From Pseudomonas sp. HAR-UPW-AIA-41 (GTDB lineage: Bacteria; Pseudomonadota; Gammaproteobacteria; Pseudomonadales; Pseudomonadaceae), in NCBI RefSeq assembly GCF_002304225.1, contig NZ_NSLB01000001.1, positions 1 through 64,000 of the forward strand: DNA of 64,000 nucleotides, read 5' to 3'. Positions 47,833 to 57,087 of this stretch are shown here, one piece after another. Made by a program: the position numbers and the translations under genes. Each line of letters opens with the position of its first letter. Position 1 is the first letter of the stretch. Below the pieces are notes generated by a model. That model had not been told where the DNA came from. It searched no databases and saw only the letters and a list, made by a program, of their open reading frames with translations.

Positions 47833-48843
47833 ATGTTCGACAACAAGGTATTGATGATCACCGGGGGCACCGGCTCCTTCGGTCACACGGTGCTAAGGCG
47901 TTTCCTCGATACCGACGTGCGCGAGATCCGTATCTTCTCCCGCGACGAGAAGAAGCAGGAAGACATGCGCATCGCCCTGGCCAACGACAAGGTCAAGTTC
48001 TACATCGGCGACGTGCGCGACTACGACAGCCTCAAACAGGCCATGGTCGGCGTTGACTACATCTTCCATGCTGCGGCGCTCAAGCAGGTGCCGTCCTGCG
48101 AGTTCTACCCGATGGAGGCGGTGCGCACCAACGTCAACGGCACCGAGAACGTCCTCAATGCGGCCATCGCCAGCGGTGTGAAGCGCGTGGTAGTGCTGTC
48201 CACCGATAAGGCGGTGTACCCGATCAACGCTATGGGTATCTCCAAGGCAATGGCTGAGAAACTGATGGTGGCCAAGTCGCGGATGATTCCCGAGGGGGGC
48301 ACCGTGGTCTGCGCCACGCGCTACGGCAACGTGATGGCCTCGCGCGGTTCGGTGATCCCGCTGTTCATCGATCAGCTGCGGGCCGGCGAGCCGCTGACTG
48401 TCACTGACCCTCAGATGACGCGCTTTCTGATGTCGCTGGAGGATTCAGTCGACCTGGTCCTGCATGCTTTTGAATATGGGCAGCAGGGCGATCTGTTCGT
48501 GCAGAAGGCGCCGGCCTCCACCGTCGGAGAGCTGGCCCAGGCACTCAAGGAGCTGTTCGGCTGCGACAACCCGGTGCGCGTCATTGGCACCCGCCATGGC
48601 GAGAAGCTCTACGAGTCGCTGGTATCGCGTGAGGAGATGGCCAAGGCCGAGGACATGGGGCGCTACTACCGCATCCCGGCCGATAACCGTGACCTGAACT
48701 ACAAGAAGTACTTCGTCGAGGGCGAGGAAAAGATCTCCGAGCTGGACGATTACACCTCGCACAATACCGAGCGCCTGGACGTGGCGGGCATCAAGCAGCT
48801 GCTGCTCAAACTCGACTACATCAAGGAACAGCTCGATGCGTAA
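47833..48843 (+). CDS. UDP-GlcNAc 4,6-dehydratase/5-epimerase (FnlA/WbjB/WbvB type)
   Basis: A 336-aa SDR that dehydrates UDP-GlcNAc and inverts C-5 to start the L-sugar pathway. It has ITGGTGSFGHTVLRRF for NADP binding. The catalytic segment STDKAVYPINAMGISKAMAEK has Met where Tyr is usual (MxxxK), as in WbpM, FnlA and CapE. The C-terminus ends SHNTERLDVAGIKQLLLKL, typical of this group. It overlaps the epimerase gene after it by eight bases. The nearest function is WbvB or FnlA. The reductase next door favours L-QuiNAc. Confidence 0.87.
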   Translation: MFDNKVLMITGGTGSFGHTVLRRFLDTDVREIRIFSRDEKKQEDMRIALANDKVKFYIGDVRDYDSLKQAMVGVDYIFHAAALKQVPSCEFYPMEAVRTNVNGTENVLNAAIASGVKRVVVLSTDKAVYPINAMGISKAMAEKLMVAKSRMIPEGGTVVCATRYGNVMASRGSVIPLFIDQLRAGEPLTVTDPQMTRFLMSLEDSVDLVLHAFEYGQQGDLFVQKAPASTVGELAQALKELFGCDNPVRVIGTRHGEKLYESLVSREEMAKAEDMGRYYRIPADNRDLNYKKYFVEGEEKISELDDYTSHNTERLDVAGIKQLLLKLDYIKEQLDA

Positions 48844-49963
48844 GGTCATGACCCTGGTCGGCACCCGTCCCGAGCTGATTAAGATGAGCCGGGTGATCGC
48901 CGAGCTCGACCGCCAGGTCAACCACGTGCTGGTGCACTCCGGGCAGAACTACGACTACGAGCTGAACCAGGTGTTCTTCGACGACCTGGAGATCCGCAAG
49001 CCCGATCACTTCCTCGGCGCCGTCGGCGACACCGCCGCGCAGACCATCGCCGAGGTGATCGCCAAGGCCGATGCGGTGTTCGAACTGGAAAAGCCCGATG
49101 CGCTGCTGCTCTACGGTGATACCAACACCTGCCTAGCAGTCATCGCCGCCAAGCGCCGCAAGATTCCGGTGTTCCACATGGAAGCGGGCAACCGCTGCTT
49201 CGACCAGCGCGTGCCAGAGGAACTCAATCGCAAGGTGCTCGATCACCTCTCCGACATCAACATGGTGCTCACCGAGCATGCCCGCCGCTACCTGATCGCC
49301 GAGGGCATCCGTCCCGAGACCATCATTAAGACCGGTTCGCACATGTATGAGGTGCTCGACTACTACCGGCCGAAGATCGAGGCCTCTGACGTGCTGACCC
49401 GGGAGGGGCTGGAGGCGGGCAGGTTCTTCATCGTCAGCACCCATCGCGAAGAGAACGTCGACACCCCGGACAATCTGCGCGACCTGCTCGTCACCCTGCG
49501 CGCGCTGGCCGACGAGTACGGCTTCCCGTTGATCGTCTCGACCCATCCGCGCACCCGCAAGCGCTTGGAGGCGCTGGGCGAGTCGCTGGAGCATCCGCTG
49601 ATCCGCTTCTCCAAACCGTTCGGCCTGCTCGACTACATCAAGCTGCAGATGAACGCCTTCTGCGTACTCTCTGACAGCGGCACCATCACCGAGGAAGCCT
49701 CACTGCTCAACCTGCCGGCGGTGACCTTGCGCAACGCCCATGAGCGTCCTGAGGGGATGGATCAGGGCACGTTGATCATGAGCGGGCTGAAGAAGGATTC
49801 GGTGCTGGCCGCGGTCAAGGTCATCACCAGCCAGCACCAGGTCGGTGCGCGGGTGATCCCGTTGGTGCCCGACTACGAGGGCGGCCCGGTGTCGCTGCAG
49901 GTGGTGCGGGTGGTGCTCAGCTACACCGACTACGTGAACCGTACAGTCTGGCGTAAGGACTGA
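48836..49963 (+). CDS. UDP-HexNAc 2-epimerase (FnlC/WbjD/WbvD type)
   Basis: A 375-aa non-hydrolysing 2-epimerase of the WecB superfamily that finishes the UDP-L-HexNAc. The N-terminus MTLVGTRPELIKMSRVIAE and YGDTNTCLAVIAAKRR match the FnlC/WbjD branch. WecB and WbpI enzymes begin differently and are less close. SDSGTITEEASLLNLPA and THPRTRKRLE are the UDP-binding parts. ATG 48836 lies inside the end of the preceding gene. In the reductase context it would turn UDP-L-RhaNAc into UDP-L-QuiNAc. Confidence 0.86.
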   Translation: MRKVMTLVGTRPELIKMSRVIAELDRQVNHVLVHSGQNYDYELNQVFFDDLEIRKPDHFLGAVGDTAAQTIAEVIAKADAVFELEKPDALLLYGDTNTCLAVIAAKRRKIPVFHMEAGNRCFDQRVPEELNRKVLDHLSDINMVLTEHARRYLIAEGIRPETIIKTGSHMYEVLDYYRPKIEASDVLTREGLEAGRFFIVSTHREENVDTPDNLRDLLVTLRALADEYGFPLIVSTHPRTRKRLEALGESLEHPLIRFSKPFGLLDYIKLQMNAFCVLSDSGTITEEASLLNLPAVTLRNAHERPEGMDQGTLIMSGLKKDSVLAAVKVITSQHQVGARVIPLVPDYEGGPVSLQVVRVVLSYTDYVNRTVWRKD

Positions 49964-49965
49964 GC

Positions 49966-50928
49966 ATGCGTGTCCTGCTCACCGGCGCCAGCGGTTTCGT
50001 TGGCCGTGCCGTGCAGGCGCGGCTGCTGGCAGATGGCGTGCATGAGTTGCGCTGTGCGCAGCGTCAGGCGCCGACTGCGCCGCAGGCCGCAGTGGAGTAC
50101 TGTCTGGCACCGGAGCTGGGGGCGCAGGCCGACTGGTCGCAGGCGCTGGCCGGTGTCGATGCGGTGATCCACTGTGCGGCCCGCGTGCACGTGATGCAGG
50201 AGCAGGCTGCCAATCCGCTGGCCGAGTTTCGCCGGGTCAACGTCGAGGGCACCCTGCGCCTAGCGTGCCAGGCGGTGGCGGCGGGTGTGCGGCGTTTGGT
50301 GTTCGTCAGCTCGATCAAGGTCAACGGCGAGCAGACCCCTCCCGGCCAGCCCTTCCGCGCCGACGATGCGCCACAGGCCTGCGATCCCTACGGCATTTCC
50401 AAGCGCGAGGCCGAAGATGCCCTGCTGGCGCTGGGTGCAGAGAGCGGGCTGGAGGTGGTCATCGTCCGCCCGCCGCTGATCTACGGGCCGGGGGTCAAGG
50501 CCAATTTCCTCAGCATGCTGCGCTGGCTGAACCGGGGCCTGCCGCTGCCCCTTGGGGCGATCGACAACCGCCGCAGCCTGGTGGCGCTAGACAACCTGGT
50601 CGATCTGCTGGTGCTCTGTCTGAGCCACCCGGCGGCCAGCGGTCAGCGCTTTCTGGTCAGCGATGGCGAAGACCTCTCCACCACCGAGCTGCTGCGCCGT
50701 TTGGGCCAGGCGCTCGGGCGTCCGGCGCTGCTGCTGCCGCTGCCCCAGGCCTGGATCGAAGCGGGCGCGCGCCTGCTCGGCCGGCAGAGCCTGAGCCAGC
50801 GCCTGTGCGGCTCGCTGCAGGTGAACATCGATAAGACCCGCGATCTGCTGGGCTGGACGCCGCCACATACGGTGGATCAGACGCTGGCCCGTACGGCCGC
50901 GCATTTTCTGGAAAGCCAACGCTCATGA
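49966..50928 (+). CDS. wbpV: UDP-4-keto-6-deoxy-GlcNAc 4-reductase (WbpV-like)
   Basis: A 320-aa SDR that reduces the WbpM product at C-4. In P. aeruginosa O6 and Rhizobium the homologues WbpV and WreQ form UDP-D-QuiNAc. It has LLTGASGFVGRAVQAR for NAD(P), SSIKVNGEQTPPGQPF with the active Ser, and YGISKREAE with Tyr–Lys. The gene order wbpV-wbpL-wbpM is that of the O6 cluster. D-FucNAc is the other possible product. The stop overlaps the wbpL ATG (ATGA). Confidence 0.83.
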   Translation: MRVLLTGASGFVGRAVQARLLADGVHELRCAQRQAPTAPQAAVEYCLAPELGAQADWSQALAGVDAVIHCAARVHVMQEQAANPLAEFRRVNVEGTLRLACQAVAAGVRRLVFVSSIKVNGEQTPPGQPFRADDAPQACDPYGISKREAEDALLALGAESGLEVVIVRPPLIYGPGVKANFLSMLRWLNRGLPLPLGAIDNRRSLVALDNLVDLLVLCLSHPAASGQRFLVSDGEDLSTTELLRRLGQALGRPALLLPLPQAWIEAGARLLGRQSLSQRLCGSLQVNIDKTRDLLGWTPPHTVDQTLARTAAHFLESQRS

Positions 50929-51953
50929 CTGTGCTGCTGATCGTTTCGCTGGCCGTAATGGCCTGGTTCCTCACGGCGCTGCTGCGCCGCTATGCGTTGG
51001 CGCGCAGCCTGCTCGACGTGCCCAATGCGCGCAGCTCGCACAGTCTGCCGACGCCGCGGGGTGGCGGGGTGGCCATCGTCGTCGCCTTCCTGGCCGGGCT
51101 GTGCCTGGCCTTCTTCGCTGGCCTTGGGATTGCCGCCGAGCTGTTCTACGCGCTTCTGGGCGCCGGGCTCGGTATCGCACTGCTGGGCTTTCTCGACGAC
51201 CACGGGCACATTGCCGCACGCTGGCGCCTGCTCGGCCATTTCCTGGCCGCGGCCTGGGCGCTTTACTGGCTCGGCGGGTTACCGCCGCTGGCGGTGTTCG
51301 GCGGGCTGCTGCAGCTGAGCTGGATCGGCGATGTACTGGCGGCCTTCTATCTGGTCTGGATACTCAACCTGTACAACTTCATGGACGGCATAGACGGCAT
51401 TGCCAGCGTTGAGGCCCTCTGTGTCTGTCTGGGGGGCGCGCTTTTATACGCGCTGGTGGAAGCGCCGGCGGCGACCGATGTGCCGTTGCTGATATTGGCG
51501 GCTGCTGTGCTGGGTTTTCTGATCTGGAACTTCCCTCCTGCTCGCATTTTCATGGGCGATGCCGGTAGCGGTTTTCTCGGTATCGTGATGGGCATCTTCT
51601 CGCTACAGGCGGGATGGATCGAGCCAGTGTTGTTCTGGGCCTGGTTGATTCTGCTAGGTGTATTCATCGTCGATGCGACCCTGACTTTGTTCCGGCGCTT
51701 GCTGCGTGGGGAGCTAGTGTATGAGGCGCATCGTAGTCATGCTTATCAGTACGCCTCACGGCGCATGAGGAGTCATCTCCCCGTGACGGTCGGCGTTGTT
51801 ATCATCAATCTTGCTTGGCTGCTTCCTCTGGCGGTAATCGTGGCTCTTGGCTGGTTGGATGGTTTGGTCGGAGTGGCGGTCGCTTATGCACCGTTGCTGG
51901 TGTTGGCCTGGTTGCTGGGTGCGGGAACGGCTGAGGTGACTGCGGATGCTTGA
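50925..51953 (+). CDS. wbpL: Undecaprenyl-phosphate HexNAc-1-phosphate transferase
   Basis: A 342-aa polyprenyl-phosphate transferase of the WbpL/WecA/MraY family with about ten membrane segments. It starts the O-unit by adding D-QuiNAc/D-FucNAc-1-P (or GlcNAc-1-P) to undecaprenyl phosphate. Conserved active-site segments are DVPNARSSHSLPTPRGGG, NLYNFMDGIDGIASVEA and PPARIFMGDAGSGFLG. The ATG overlaps wbpV, and its end overlaps wbpM. Confidence 0.92.
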   Translation: MTVLLIVSLAVMAWFLTALLRRYALARSLLDVPNARSSHSLPTPRGGGVAIVVAFLAGLCLAFFAGLGIAAELFYALLGAGLGIALLGFLDDHGHIAARWRLLGHFLAAAWALYWLGGLPPLAVFGGLLQLSWIGDVLAAFYLVWILNLYNFMDGIDGIASVEALCVCLGGALLYALVEAPAATDVPLLILAAAVLGFLIWNFPPARIFMGDAGSGFLGIVMGIFSLQAGWIEPVLFWAWLILLGVFIVDATLTLFRRLLRGELVYEAHRSHAYQYASRRMRSHLPVTVGVVIINLAWLLPLAVIVALGWLDGLVGVAVAYAPLLVLAWLLGAGTAEVTADA

Positions 51954-53916
51954 GTGGTTGCGGCTGCGCCTTTTACAGGTGGGGCGTGGACAGAAGCGCT
52001 TGATGCAGGTCGTAGCTGATGTATTGCTGATATGGCTCTCTTTGCTGATGGCTTTCATGTTGCGCCTTGGCTGGGATGATCTGCCGCGCTGGGATAGTGG
52101 TTTCCTATGGCTGTTTTTCTTCGCACCACTTACGGCGTTGCCCTTTCTGGTGCGGATGGGATTGTACCGGGCGGTGCTGCGCTATATCGGCAATGAGGCC
52201 TTGCTGACAATCTTCAAGGCGGTCAGTCTGGGGGTGCTGCTTTTCGCGGTAGTCCTGTTTGCCTTCAACAGCGAATTCCTCATTCCTCGCTCGGTTATTT
52301 TCAGTTATTGGTGGTTGTGCCTTGTTTTCTTGGGTGGGCTTCGCTTGGTTCTGCGTCAGTTCTTCTTGGGGGACTGGTTTTTCTCTGATCTGCATGCACG
52401 TGCGCGTGTCGACATACCTCGTGTTGCAATTTACGGTACCGGCGCCGCTGGTAATCAGTTGTTGGCAGCATTGCGTCAGCAGCACTCAGTGCTGCCGGTG
52501 GCCTTTATCGATGATGACCCGGCCTTGCACAAGCGTGTAATTGCCGGCTTGCGGGTCTATGGGCCTGCGAGCGTTGAGTCGATGGTCGGCGAGTTGAGGG
52601 TTAGCGAGATTTTGCTGGCGCTCCCCTCAGTTTCCAGGGGCAGGCGTCGGGAGATTCTGGAGCGACTTGAGTCATTGCCGGTGCATGTGCGCTCCATACC
52701 GGGCATCGTGGACATTGCTGCCGGCCGAGTTAGCGTTGCGGATTTGCAGGAGGTCGATATTGCCGATCTTCTTGGCCGTGATGCGGTTGAACCACGAGCA
52801 GAGCTGCTTAATCGCTGCATCGAACAACAGGTGGTGATGGTCACGGGCGCCGGTGGCTCCATCGGCTCGGAGCTGTGTCGGCAGATACTTCAGAGCCGTC
52901 CTCAGGTGTTGCTGTTGTTCGAGCACAGCGAGTTCAATCTCTATGCGATTCATACTGAATTGCAGCAGCAGATTCAGCGCCAGGCGTTATCTGTGGAGTT
53001 GGTCCCTATCCTTGGGTCTGTAAGGGATTTTTCCCATCTGCTCAAGGTGATGCAGCTGTGGCAAGTCGATACGGTTTATCACGCCGCCGCTTACAAGCAT
53101 GTGCCAATGGTCGAACACAATGTGGTTGAAGGCATTCAGAACAATGTCGTGGGCACGCTGAATACTGCTCGGGCGGCCGTCGAAGCGGCTGTCACCAATT
53201 TCGTGCTCATCAGCACTGACAAAGCGGTGCGACCTACGAATGTAATGGGAGCTACCAAGCGTCTCGCGGAGATGGTGCTGCAGGCATTCTCTCAGGAGGC
53301 CGAACTCAATGGGCCTAACGGGGATTCAGTACCAGTTCGTACACGCTTCACCATGGTGCGTTTCGGTAACGTTCTCGGCTCATCCGGCTCGGTGATTCCT
53401 CTGTTTCGCCAGCAGATTGCACGTGGCGGGCCAGTGACTGTGACCCATCCGAACATTACCCGCTACTTCATGACCATTCCTGAGGCGGCTCAACTGGTGA
53501 TCCAGGCCGGCAGTTTGGGGCTGGGCGGTGATGTTTTCGTGCTCGACATGGGCGAGTCGGTTCAGATCGTCGACCTGGCCCGTCGGATGATTCAGCTCAG
53601 CGGGCTGACCGTGCGTGATGAAAACACTCCGGACGGTGACATTTCCATCGAGTTCAGCGGTCTCCGTCCTGGCGAGAAACTCTACGAGGAGTTGCTGATC
53701 GGCGATAACGTCAGCAGCACCGAGCATCCCAAAATCATGCGAGCAAGCGAGGAGTTGCTGTCATGGCCCTTGCTTCAGACCCTGCTGATGCGCCTGAATA
53801 GGGCTTGCGATGAGGGCGACTGTGAGCAGATACGTGCCCTGTTGCGCGAAGGCGTAAAGGGCTATATCCCTGAAAACGAGTTGGTCGACTTGCAGTATCG
53901 CCGTCGTTATTCCTGA
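51946..53916 (+). CDS. wbpM: UDP-GlcNAc 4,6-dehydratase (membrane-bound)
   Basis: A 656-aa protein with four N-terminal membrane segments, a central Rossmann domain and a C-terminal SDR dehydratase domain (MVTGAGGSIGSELCRQIL at about residue 297). It makes UDP-4-keto-6-deoxy-GlcNAc for D-QuiNAc/D-FucNAc. The catalytic stretch STDKAVRPTNVMGATKRLAE has Met in place of Tyr, the SMK triad known for WbpM. It is the last gene of the O-antigen block and ends seven bases before a convergent kinase gene. Confidence 0.95.
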   Translation: MLEWLRLRLLQVGRGQKRLMQVVADVLLIWLSLLMAFMLRLGWDDLPRWDSGFLWLFFFAPLTALPFLVRMGLYRAVLRYIGNEALLTIFKAVSLGVLLFAVVLFAFNSEFLIPRSVIFSYWWLCLVFLGGLRLVLRQFFLGDWFFSDLHARARVDIPRVAIYGTGAAGNQLLAALRQQHSVLPVAFIDDDPALHKRVIAGLRVYGPASVESMVGELRVSEILLALPSVSRGRRREILERLESLPVHVRSIPGIVDIAAGRVSVADLQEVDIADLLGRDAVEPRAELLNRCIEQQVVMVTGAGGSIGSELCRQILQSRPQVLLLFEHSEFNLYAIHTELQQQIQRQALSVELVPILGSVRDFSHLLKVMQLWQVDTVYHAAAYKHVPMVEHNVVEGIQNNVVGTLNTARAAVEAAVTNFVLISTDKAVRPTNVMGATKRLAEMVLQAFSQEAELNGPNGDSVPVRTRFTMVRFGNVLGSSGSVIPLFRQQIARGGPVTVTHPNITRYFMTIPEAAQLVIQAGSLGLGGDVFVLDMGESVQIVDLARRMIQLSGLTVRDENTPDGDISIEFSGLRPGEKLYEELLIGDNVSSTEHPKIMRASEELLSWPLLQTLLMRLNRACDEGDCEQIRALLREGVKGYIPENELVDLQYRRRYS

Positions 53917-53923
53917 CGGTTGG

Positions 53924-54526
53924 TCAGTTTCCCTTAAGGTAAAGGCTTTGCAGTTCTGCCCAGGGAAAATCCTCAATTCCGCTGCGCTTGAGATAGCTGC
54001 GCAGGTGTTGCAGGTTGCGGCGTACCAGCGAGCGTGAAAGAGGGTGGTTTTTAATGCGCAGGTCGAGAAAGTCGATCAGGCCAAAGTCCCCCTCGGGCAG
54101 CAACAGGATGTTGCCCAAGTGAAGCGAGCGAAAATAGATGCCCTTGGTGTGCAGTTCGTGAATGAACTGGGCCAGTTTGGGAAGCCTTTTAAGGAACTGC
54201 TGTCGCTCCTGCAGAAAAAGCTTGTCCAGTGACTGTCCTGCCAGTGGGCTGTACATACAGAAACTGGTGGCTGTCGCGCGCTCCAGCCAGCCAGTCTCGG
54301 TGATTCTGGGAGTCCTGATGCCAAGTGCATTGAGCTTTTGGGCGTTATCGGCAAAGCGCTTAGCCTGAGGCCGCAGGCGAGCTAACCAGAAGCGCCGCCG
54401 TGGGCGGAAAACCTTGAGCAACTGTCCGTCAGTTAGGGCTACAACCTTGGGGCCACGGCCATCCTGCTCAATCACCCGGCCTTGGGTGAGCCACTGCTGC
54501 AATTCGTTCGCTGATACAATCCGCAT
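53924..54526 (-). CDS. Kinase-fold LPS/toluene-tolerance-like protein
   Basis: A 200-aa protein equivalent by position to PAO1 PA4998, next to msbA. It is like RIO/InaA kinases but reduced. It has PLAGQSLDKLFL as a hinge region, YFRSLHLGNILLL in place of the HxDLxxxN loop (Asp replaced by Ser, Asn kept) and FGLIDFLDLR as the metal motif. Catalysis by the usual mechanism is therefore questionable. It is convergent with wbpM and divergent from msbA, with 33 bases between the two starts, so their promoters overlap. Confidence 0.75.
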   Translation of the reverse strand: MRIVSANELQQWLTQGRVIEQDGRGPKVVALTDGQLLKVFRPRRRFWLARLRPQAKRFADNAQKLNALGIRTPRITETGWLERATATSFCMYSPLAGQSLDKLFLQERQQFLKRLPKLAQFIHELHTKGIYFRSLHLGNILLLPEGDFGLIDFLDLRIKNHPLSRSLVRRNLQHLRSYLKRSGIEDFPWAELQSLYLKGN

Positions 54527-54559
54527 TTCGTTTAATCACCGCTTCTTGGGGCTTGCCGA

Positions 54560-56377
54560 ATGGCCAATTCTACCCAGCAATCCAGTGTCAGGGTTTATCT
54601 GCGGTTGCTGAAATACGTGATGCCTTATTGGGGGCTTTTTGCAATCAGCATCCTGGGCTTTGTGATTTTTGCGTCTACCCAGCCCATGCTGGGCTACATC
54701 TTGAAGTACTTTGTCGATGGCCTGAGTAACCCGGACGCCAATTTTTTTTCTGGAGTTCCCTGGCTCGGCGAGCAGCCGCTACTGGCCAATATCAAGCTAT
54801 TGCAGGCGGTTCCATTGCTGATTGTGCTGATTGCTCTATGGCAGGGGATTGGCTCTTATCTCGGCAACTTCTTCTTGGCTCGGGTATCGCTGGGATTGGT
54901 GCATGATCTGCGCGTGGCGTTGTTCGGTAGTTTGCTGGCGCTGCCCAACCGCTACTTCGATAACAACAATTCCGGCCATCTTATTTCGCGAATTACCTTC
55001 AATGTAACCATGGTGACCGGTGCGGCAACGGACGCCATCAAGGTCGTGGTCCGCGAAGGTATGACGGTGATCTTCTTGTTCGCATCCCTATTGTGGATGA
55101 ACTGGAAGCTGACACTGGTCATGCTCGCTATCCTGCCGGTTATTGGCGTTATGGTTGGTAATGCCAGTCGTAAGTTTCGCAAGCAGAGCAAGAAAATTCA
55201 GGTAAGCATGGGCGATGTTACCCATGTCGCCTCTGAGACTATTCAGGGGTATCGGGTCGTGCGCAGCTTTGGTGGTGAGCGCTACGAGGAGCAGCGCTTT
55301 CTGGAAGCCAGTATTGACAACACGGCCAAGCAGTTGCGAATGGTCAGGACAGGAGCGATCTATACGCCTAGCCTGCAGTTGGTGATCTACAGTGCTATGG
55401 CTGTTGTTCTATTCTTGGTTCTGTTGCTGCGAGGAGACTCCTCGGCTGGCGATTTGGTGGCCTACATTACTCTGGCGGGCCTGTTGCCAAAGCCTATCCG
55501 TCAGCTCTCGGAGGTCAGCTCTACCATCCAGAAAGGCGTGGCTGGTGCTGAAAGTATTTTCGAGCAGTTGGACGAGGTGCCGGAGGTCGATCATGGAACC
55601 CAAGAGCGCGAGCGGGTCAGTGGGCGCCTTGAGGTACGCAATCTGAGTTTCCAGTATCCGGGCAGTGAAAAGCCCGTTCTCAACAATATTTCGTTTGTTG
55701 CCGAGCCGGGTCAAATGATTGCTCTCGTTGGGCGCTCAGGCAGCGGCAAATCGACTTTAGCGAGTCTTATTCCGCGCTTCTACCATCATGAGAGCGGACA
55801 GATACTGCTTGATGGTGTGGATGTCGAGGACTATCGCCTGCGTAACTTGCGCCGGCACATTGCCTTGGTGACCCAGCACGTCACCCTGTTCAACGACTCG
55901 GTAACCAACAACATTGCTTATGGCGACCTAGCCGGTGCGCCGTTAGAGGACGTCAAGCGTGCTGCCGAGGCTGCCTTCGCCGCCGAGTTTATCGAGAAGA
56001 TGCCGCAGGGTTATGACACGCTGGTCGGAGAAAACGGCGTACTGCTCTCAGGTGGACAGCGTCAGCGCTTGGCCATTGCTCGTGCATTGCTCAAGGATGC
56101 TCCGCTGCTGATTCTGGATGAGGCTACCTCAGCACTGGATACCGAGTCCGAGCGACATATCCAGGCAGCACTGGATGAAGTCATGAAAGGCCGTACCACG
56201 CTGGTGATTGCGCATCGTCTGAGCACCATTGAAAAGGCTGACCTGATTCTGGTGATGGATCAGGGGGCAATCGTTGAGCGTGGTAATCACGCCGAGTTGC
56301 TATCTGCGGGGGGGAGCTATGCGCGGCTGCATGCCCAGCAGTTCAGTGATACCTTGGCAGCAGATAAGTCTGAATAA
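54560..56377 (+). CDS. msbA: Lipid A/LPS core exporter ABC transporter
   Basis: A 605-aa half-transporter that flips lipid A–core across the inner membrane. An N-terminal six-helix domain (about 1–340) is followed by an ATPase domain. Walker A is GRSGSGKST (near residue 392), signature LLSGGQRQRLAIARALL and Walker B LLILDEATSALD. The order next to a kinase gene and upstream of hldE agrees with PAO1 PA4997. It starts at ATG 54560. Confidence 0.96.
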   Translation: MANSTQQSSVRVYLRLLKYVMPYWGLFAISILGFVIFASTQPMLGYILKYFVDGLSNPDANFFSGVPWLGEQPLLANIKLLQAVPLLIVLIALWQGIGSYLGNFFLARVSLGLVHDLRVALFGSLLALPNRYFDNNNSGHLISRITFNVTMVTGAATDAIKVVVREGMTVIFLFASLLWMNWKLTLVMLAILPVIGVMVGNASRKFRKQSKKIQVSMGDVTHVASETIQGYRVVRSFGGERYEEQRFLEASIDNTAKQLRMVRTGAIYTPSLQLVIYSAMAVVLFLVLLLRGDSSAGDLVAYITLAGLLPKPIRQLSEVSSTIQKGVAGAESIFEQLDEVPEVDHGTQERERVSGRLEVRNLSFQYPGSEKPVLNNISFVAEPGQMIALVGRSGSGKSTLASLIPRFYHHESGQILLDGVDVEDYRLRNLRRHIALVTQHVTLFNDSVTNNIAYGDLAGAPLEDVKRAAEAAFAAEFIEKMPQGYDTLVGENGVLLSGGQRQRLAIARALLKDAPLLILDEATSALDTESERHIQAALDEVMKGRTTLVIAHRLSTIEKADLILVMDQGAIVERGNHAELLSAGGSYARLHAQQFSDTLAADKSE

Positions 56378-56401
56378 CCTAGTGTCCGGGAGTCTTGCCG
56401 A

Positions 56402-57085
56402 ATGAATAATAAAAAGATCGAGCTGGAGTTCTCCAAGAAATATGACCGAGAGCATGCGGAGCGTTATCTTCGCAAGCATCGTCAGGGGCTGGCGAGACAG
56501 TTGTCGACGTGGAGGGATGTTCAGTTAGCTCGAAAAGCCTTGCGCATTGCTGGGAACCCTGCGCAGGTTTTGGATCTGCCGTGTGGAGCCGGGCGGTTCT
56601 GGCCGATGTTGGGCGAGCATCCTGAGCGGCGAATTATCGGCGCGGACAATTCCGCCGATATGATTGCGGTGGCTTGTGCCGGACAGCCGGCCGAGGTGGT
56701 CAAACGCGTGACACCGCTGCAAACTTCTGCGTTTGCGATCGACCTTCCCGATGCCTGCGTGGACAGCGTTTTTTGCATGCGCCTGATCCACCATGTCGGA
56801 AAGGCCGAGGATCGGCTCACGCTGCTGCGGGAATTTCACCGAGTCAGCCGAGATACCCTGATCATTTCTCTGTGGGTGGATGGAAACTACAAAGCGTGGA
56901 AGCGTAACCGAGCTGAGCAGCGCCGGCTAGCCAAAGGAACTGCTCCTGAGTTCCAGAACCGCTTTGTGATTCCGGTGAAGACTATCGAGTCGGAGTTTGC
57001 GCAGGCTGGATTCCAGGTTGTCGATCACTTGGACTTCATTCCTCACTACGCCATGTGGCGAGTTTATGTCCTGCGTAAGGCCTGA
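56402..57085 (+). CDS. Class I SAM-dependent methyltransferase
   Basis: A 227-aa soluble methyltransferase. The SAM motif I is VLDLPCGAGRFWPML (near residue 56). Motif II/post-I is GADNSADMIAVA, and SVFCMRLIHHV acts as motif IV. The acceptor is unknown. It lies between msbA and a kinase gene in an LPS operon, so a core sugar or small molecule is possible. It starts 24 bases after the msbA stop and is two bases from the next gene. Confidence 0.78.
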   Translation: MNNKKIELEFSKKYDREHAERYLRKHRQGLARQLSTWRDVQLARKALRIAGNPAQVLDLPCGAGRFWPMLGEHPERRIIGADNSADMIAVACAGQPAEVVKRVTPLQTSAFAIDLPDACVDSVFCMRLIHHVGKAEDRLTLLREFHRVSRDTLIISLWVDGNYKAWKRNRAEQRRLAKGTAPEFQNRFVIPVKTIESEFAQAGFQVVDHLDFIPHYAMWRVYVLRKA

Positions 57086-57087
57086 CA

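Noticed and set aside
48836..49963. The 2-epimerase as WbpI for ManNAc3NAcA
   Set aside because: Its N-terminus and its overlap with the FnlA-like gene fit the FnlC/WbjD/WbvD branch better.
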